Below the pieces are notes generated by a model, which was not told where the DNA came from, did no database searches, and saw only the letters and a program-made list of their open reading frames with translations. Positions 5,561 to 8,590 of a stretch of DNA of 8,590 nucleotides are shown one piece after another. Where the stretch lies: NCBI GenBank assembly GCA_025360565.1, contig JANYBY010000242.1:1-8590 (forward strand). Direction: 5' to 3'. The stretch's first letter is position 1, and the number at the start of each line of letters is the position of its first letter. This DNA comes from Bacteroidota bacterium. Its GTDB lineage: Bacteria > Bacteroidota > Bacteroidia > B-17B0 > Aurantibacillaceae. Both the position numbers and the translations under genes were made by a program.

Positions 5561-7657
5561 ATGAGCGAGGAACCAAAAATAGACCCGGCACAAAATAACG
5601 CAAACAATAATCCATCCCCTGAAGATGAGAGGAAAAAGCAGTTTGACAGAATGCGCGAAAAATTCGGCCGTCAAAATTCGCCCTTAGGCGGCAAAGGCGG
5701 CGGTAACGGAAATAATTTTTATTGGATCTACGGAATCGTTATCGCGGTTCTGTTATTTGTTGTTTTTTACGGAAATAACTTTAACCCGCGTTTAATTGAG
5801 GTAAATCAAAATAAATTTTATCAGGATATGCTTGCTAAGGGCGATGTAACAGATGTTGCCATTGTAAATAAAACCATTGCAAGGATCTGGATCCAACACG
5901 ATAGCGCTTTTAAATTAAACAGATATAAAAACCCGAAAGATGGTCACGCCCTTTTTCCGGATGCTAATTTCAGAGGCCCACATTTTTTTATTACCGTTCC
6001 ATCCATTGATAATTTTTTGGCGGAAATGGAAAAAGTTCAGAACGAAGCCGGAATACCAAAAGATAAACAGGTTTATGCCAGAAGTGTTGAAGAAACAAAT
6101 TGGATGACCGATCAGTTGCCATGGTTATTGCCTATTGGGATAATGGTAATTCTTTGGATAGTTATGATGCGCAGAATGGGCGGCGGTGGCAGCGGCGGGC
6201 CCGGACAAATATTTAACATCGGCAAATCACGCGCGCAACTTTACGATAAGGAAACGCATGTAAACATTACGTTTAATGACGTTGCAGGTTTAGATGGTGC
6301 AAAATTAGAAGTAATGGAAATTGTGGATTTTTTAAAAAATCCTAAAAAATATACCGACTTAGGAGCAAAAATTCCGAAAGGCGCTTTATTGGTTGGCCCT
6401 CCCGGAACCGGGAAAACCTTGCTGGCAAAGGCTGTTGCAGGCGAAGCAAAAGTACCTTTCTTTTCTTTAAGCGGATCTGATTTTGTGGAAATGTTTGTGG
6501 GTGTAGGCGCGAGCCGTGTTCGCGATCTTTTCCGTCAGGCAAAAGAAAAAGCACCATGTATCATTTTTATTGATGAGATAGACGCGATCGGAAGAGCTCG
6601 CGGCAAGAACGCTGCAGCCGGCGGAAACGATGAACGCGAAAATACCTTAAATCAATTATTAACCGAAATGGATGGTTTTGGAACCAACAGCGGTGTAATT
6701 ATTTTAGCGGCTACAAACAGAGCGGATATATTAGATAGGGCTTTAATGCGCGCCGGAAGGTTTGATAGGCAGATCTATGTTGATATGCCGGACTTGAACG
6801 AAAGAAAAGATATTTTTAAAGTGCATTTAAAAAACATTAAAACTGATGCCTCGGTTGATATTGAATTTTTAGCAAGGCAAACACCCGGCTTTAGCGGTGC
6901 GGATATTGCCAACATTTGTAATGAGGCAGCATTGATTGCAGCACGCTCAAATAAAAAAGTGGTGCAGAAACAAGATTTTTTAGATGCCGTTGATAGAATT
7001 ATTGCGGGATTAGAAAAGAAAAATAAAATTATTACCAAAAACGAAAAACGTGTAATTGCTTTTCATGAAGCCGGACATGCTACTGTGAGTTGGATGTTAG
7101 AGCATGCTAGTCCGTTGATAAAAGTGACCATTGTACCACGCGGAAGATCTTTGGGCGCGGCATGGTATTTACCTGAAGAAAGACAAATTACCACAACCGA
7201 ACAAATAACCGATGAAATGTGCGCGGCGCTTGGCGGAAGAGCAGCCGAAGAAATTATTTTCGGAAAAATTAGTACAGGTGCTTTAAGCGATCTGGAAAAA
7301 ATTACCAAACAAGCTTATGCCTGTATTGTGTATTACGGATTGAATGAAAAAGTTGGGAATATAAGTTATTACGACAGTTCCGGACAAAGCGAATACGCAT
7401 TTAGCAAACCTTATAGCGAAAGCACAGCAAAAACCATTGATGAAGAAGTGAAGAAAATGGTAGACGTTGCTTACGCAAAAACAAAACAGATCTTAATAAG
7501 CAATAAAGCCAAACTCACACAACTTGCCGAAAAATTATTAGAGAAAGAGGTTATTTTTAAAGAAGACCTTGAAGAAATTTTCGGTAAACGCCCTTTTGAA
7601 AAAGATATTGAGGAAGATAAAATTGTTCACAATCAAATTCCGCCGATAACGCAGTAA
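5561..7657 (+). CDS. ftsH: ATP-dependent zinc metalloprotease FtsH
   Basis: FtsH is the hexameric inner-membrane protease that extracts and degrades membrane and regulatory proteins. Domains run in the usual order over 698 residues: a polar, Gly/Asn-rich cytoplasmic N-terminus (1-52); TM1 (about 53-70); a periplasmic domain (about 71-185); TM2 (about 187-203); a Gly-rich linker; then the AAA+ module with Walker A GPPGTGKT (279-286), pore loop MFVG (311-314), Walker B IIFIDE (334-339) and the second region of homology ending RAGRFDR (397-403; R400 and R403 are the likely arginine fingers). In the protease domain, HEAGH (502-506) gives two zinc ligands and the catalytic E503; D577 in STGALSDLEK is the likely third ligand. 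All catalytic residues are present. Length exceeds E. coli FtsH (644), mainly at the N-terminus and periplasmic domain, as in other Bacteroidota. The stop is doubled (TAATAA). Confidence 0.98.
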   Translation: MSEEPKIDPAQNNANNNPSPEDERKKQFDRMREKFGRQNSPLGGKGGGNGNNFYWIYGIVIAVLLFVVFYGNNFNPRLIEVNQNKFYQDMLAKGDVTDVAIVNKTIARIWIQHDSAFKLNRYKNPKDGHALFPDANFRGPHFFITVPSIDNFLAEMEKVQNEAGIPKDKQVYARSVEETNWMTDQLPWLLPIGIMVILWIVMMRRMGGGGSGGPGQIFNIGKSRAQLYDKETHVNITFNDVAGLDGAKLEVMEIVDFLKNPKKYTDLGAKIPKGALLVGPPGTGKTLLAKAVAGEAKVPFFSLSGSDFVEMFVGVGASRVRDLFRQAKEKAPCIIFIDEIDAIGRARGKNAAAGGNDERENTLNQLLTEMDGFGTNSGVIILAATNRADILDRALMRAGRFDRQIYVDMPDLNERKDIFKVHLKNIKTDASVDIEFLARQTPGFSGADIANICNEAALIAARSNKKVVQKQDFLDAVDRIIAGLEKKNKIITKNEKRVIAFHEAGHATVSWMLEHASPLIKVTIVPRGRSLGAAWYLPEERQITTTEQITDEMCAALGGRAAEEIIFGKISTGALSDLEKITKQAYACIVYYGLNEKVGNISYYDSSGQSEYAFSKPYSESTAKTIDEEVKKMVDVAYAKTKQILISNKAKLTQLAEKLLEKEVIFKEDLEEIFGKRPFEKDIEEDKIVHNQIPPITQ

Positions 7658-7668
7658 TAAAACGAACT

Positions 7669-7702
7669 GTCATGCTGATCCGCCGTGGCGAAGAAGCATC
7701 TG
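7669..7702 (+). repeat. REP-like palindromic element, copy 1
   Basis: This 34-base element is built as GTC, stem ATGCT (7672-7676), GA, a 14-base core (7679-7692), GA, stem AGCAT (7695-7699), CTG. The core contains its own CGCC/GGCG pairing. It begins 12 bases after the ftsH stop, ahead of the terminator. The design matches the dispersed GTCAT...ATCTG repeats I recall from many Bacteroidota genomes. Confidence 0.7.
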
Positions 7703-7719
7703 TTTCTAATAACATAATT

Positions 7720-7750
7720 AACCCGGTTGAGTAAATGGCCGGGTTTTTTT
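7720..7750 (+). terminator. Intrinsic terminator of rsfS-ftsH
   Basis: AACCCGG (7720-7726) pairs with CCGGGTT (7739-7745) around a 12-base loop and is followed directly by five more T. Orientation fits the end of the plus-strand ftsH transcript, 63 bases after its stop, with repeat copy 1 transcribed in the 3' UTR. Confidence 0.85.
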
Positions 7751-7783
7751 ATTATATGATCACCTAAGCAATCAACTCAATCC

Positions 7784-7809
7784 GTCATTCCGACGATAGG
7801 AGGAATCTG
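7784..7809 (+). repeat. REP-like palindromic element, copy 2
   Basis: This 26-base element is GTC, stem ATTCC (7787-7791), GA, core CGATAG, GA, stem GGAAT (7802-7806), CTG. It has the same frame as copy 1 with a different but still complementary stem and a shorter core. With copy 3 it forms a larger imperfect inverted repeat. Confidence 0.75.
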
Positions 7810-7838
7810 TTCACTTCATGTTTATGTTTTCCGTAATG

Positions 7839-7863
7839 CAGATCCCTCGTTCCTCGGGATGAC
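7839..7863 (-). repeat. REP-like palindromic element, copy 3 (inverted)
   Basis: Read on the minus strand from 7863 it is GTC, stem ATCCC, GA, core GGAAC, GA, stem GGGAT, CTG (25 bases). It lies inverted to copy 2, 29 bases away, so the pair could fold into one long hairpin with each element as an arm. Confidence 0.75.
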
Positions 7864-7881
7864 TTCGCACAGAGGCACAAA

Positions 7882-7913
7882 AAAAAGAGCCACCCTTTCG
7901 GATAGCTCTTTTT
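7882..7913 (-). terminator. Intrinsic terminator with GAAA loop for the right-edge T9SS gene
   Basis: On the minus strand AAAAAGAGC (7913-7905) pairs with GCTCTTTTT (7890-7882). Inside, TATCC (7904-7900) pairs with GGGTG (7895-7891) using two G-U wobbles that exist only in the minus-strand RNA, closed by a GAAA tetraloop (7899-7896). A T-run follows. It lies 24 bases after the stop of the 7937-8590 gene. Confidence 0.85.
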
Positions 7914-7936
7914 CTCTTAAAATTTAATTGCTAATA

Positions 7937-8590
7937 CTATTTATTGATCACCAATTTTTTAGTGGTAACGCTATTACCGGTATTTGTTTTCATAAAATAA
8001 GTACCGTTTGCTATGTTGCTTAGGTTTATTTTTTTGCTGAAAGTATTTCCTGTTGTTTCATCTTTTGATGCATAAACAACCTGGCCCATTAAGTTTACAA
8101 TGCTCACTTCTAAAAATTTAACGCTCATGTCGCTGCTCATTTCCAAATTAAATTCTCCGTTATTTGGATTTGGATAAACGCTTAAAGCAACATTCTCTTT
8201 ATTTATATTTTTAATCGCTGTCGGAAAATTATGCACCACGTTTAACTGTGCCATTGCGTTTGATTCTGCATTAGCCGAACGATAAATATTGTATCCGTAG
8301 CAATAAGATGTTGTATTTGTGCCACCGCCCGCACAAGCCACAGTTGCGTTAACACAAACTGAATAATACCCGGCAGCAGAATAAGTGTGAGTTGGATATA
8401 AACCGATCGTGTTAGATCCATCGCCCCAGATCCAATTTGCAGTTACAGTACCTGCAGGATATGTCGGAAGCGCGTTCCATACAATTGCAGGTAAAGCCAA
8501 TGAATCTTTTGCCATTGCAAAATAAACACTTGGGTTACATGGCGCAGCAGCAGTATTAGTAATTGCAATTATCGCAGATGCAGAGTCGTT
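7937..8590 (-). CDS. T9SS cargo protein with PKD-like domain, C-terminal part (5' end outside window)
   Basis: The frame is open from the right edge, so only the last 217 residues are visible; the ATG at 8515 is internal, because coding-like sequence (AAPCNPSVYFAMAKDS) continues upstream of it. The visible part has a PKD-like beta-sandwich with WIWGDGS (53-59) and THTYSAAGYYSVCV (67-80), usually an adhesion or spacing module of surface proteins. A Cys-containing segment follows (C79, C86, C97). The type A T9SS sorting domain runs about 135-217: LSVYPNPNNGEFNLEM (136-151), VNLMGQVVYA (165-174), LSNIANGTYFM (190-200), terminal TKKLVINK. It is therefore exported and surface-attached or released. 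Any catalytic or binding domain would lie upstream, outside the window. It converges on ftsH with 279 bases between the two stops, holding the REP-like elements and two terminators. Confidence 0.88.
   Translation of the reverse strand, partial: NDSASAIIAITNTAAAPCNPSVYFAMAKDSLALPAIVWNALPTYPAGTVTANWIWGDGSNTIGLYPTHTYSAAGYYSVCVNATVACAGGGTNTTSYCYGYNIYRSANAESNAMAQLNVVHNFPTAIKNINKENVALSVYPNPNNGEFNLEMSSDMSVKFLEVSIVNLMGQVVYASKDETTGNTFSKKINLSNIANGTYFMKTNTGNSVTTKKLVINK

Noticed and set aside
5307..7308. Several minus-strand open frames opposite rsfS and ftsH
   Set aside because: They are antisense to strongly conserved coding sequence, lack motifs and read as shadow translations.

Overview
The window is a compact, AT-rich stretch of a Bacteroidota chromosome, probably class Bacteroidia and possibly an uncultured relative of Flavobacteriales or Chitinophagales. 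Three things point there: two secreted proteins ending in type A type IX secretion (T9SS) sorting domains, TAnnTTTG-type -7 promoter boxes instead of E. coli-like ones, and the divergent birA / rsfS-ftsH arrangement, which I recall from that phylum. Both window edges cut genes.

Left part (1-2019). A 5' fragment of class I fructose-1,6-bisphosphatase (fbp) reads leftward. It stops looking like the enzyme at about base 98, immediately after its metal-binding motif, and the last 97 bases read better as part of an unrelated plus-strand protein. Upstream of fbp is a small unrecognised gene of 86 codons in the same direction. A divergent plus-strand gene follows, encoding an exported protein with the DAFRH / HE / MDLxNN motifs of DUF6973-like proteins. 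It overlaps the end of a GNAT acetyltransferase gene tail to tail.

Centre (1558-3807, all minus). A tight operon runs from a thioredoxin-like [2Fe-2S] ferredoxin, through an unknown 121-residue protein whose ATG directly abuts the ferredoxin stop, to the SSAT-like GNAT. Before it lies a T9SS cargo protein with its own terminator. The T-tract of that terminator seems to supply the -33 element of the ferredoxin promoter.

Right part (3896-8590). birA (biotin ligase, no DNA-binding domain) is divergent from an rsfS-ftsH operon: ribosome silencing factor, then the membrane AAA+ zinc protease. RsfS carries an unusual lysine-rich, histone H1-like N-terminal extension of about 100 residues. After ftsH come an intrinsic terminator and three short REP-like palindromic elements. 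Their terminal 5-bp stems differ in sequence but stay complementary, so structure is apparently conserved. The window ends in the C-terminal part of a second T9SS cargo with a PKD-like domain, read leftward from the right edge and closed by a GAAA-loop terminator.

Most genes are ordinary housekeeping or surface genes. I see no phage, CRISPR, toxin-antitoxin or defence module. The items most worth a second look are the broken fbp, the RsfS extension, the covarying repeats and the ferredoxin-unknown-GNAT operon.
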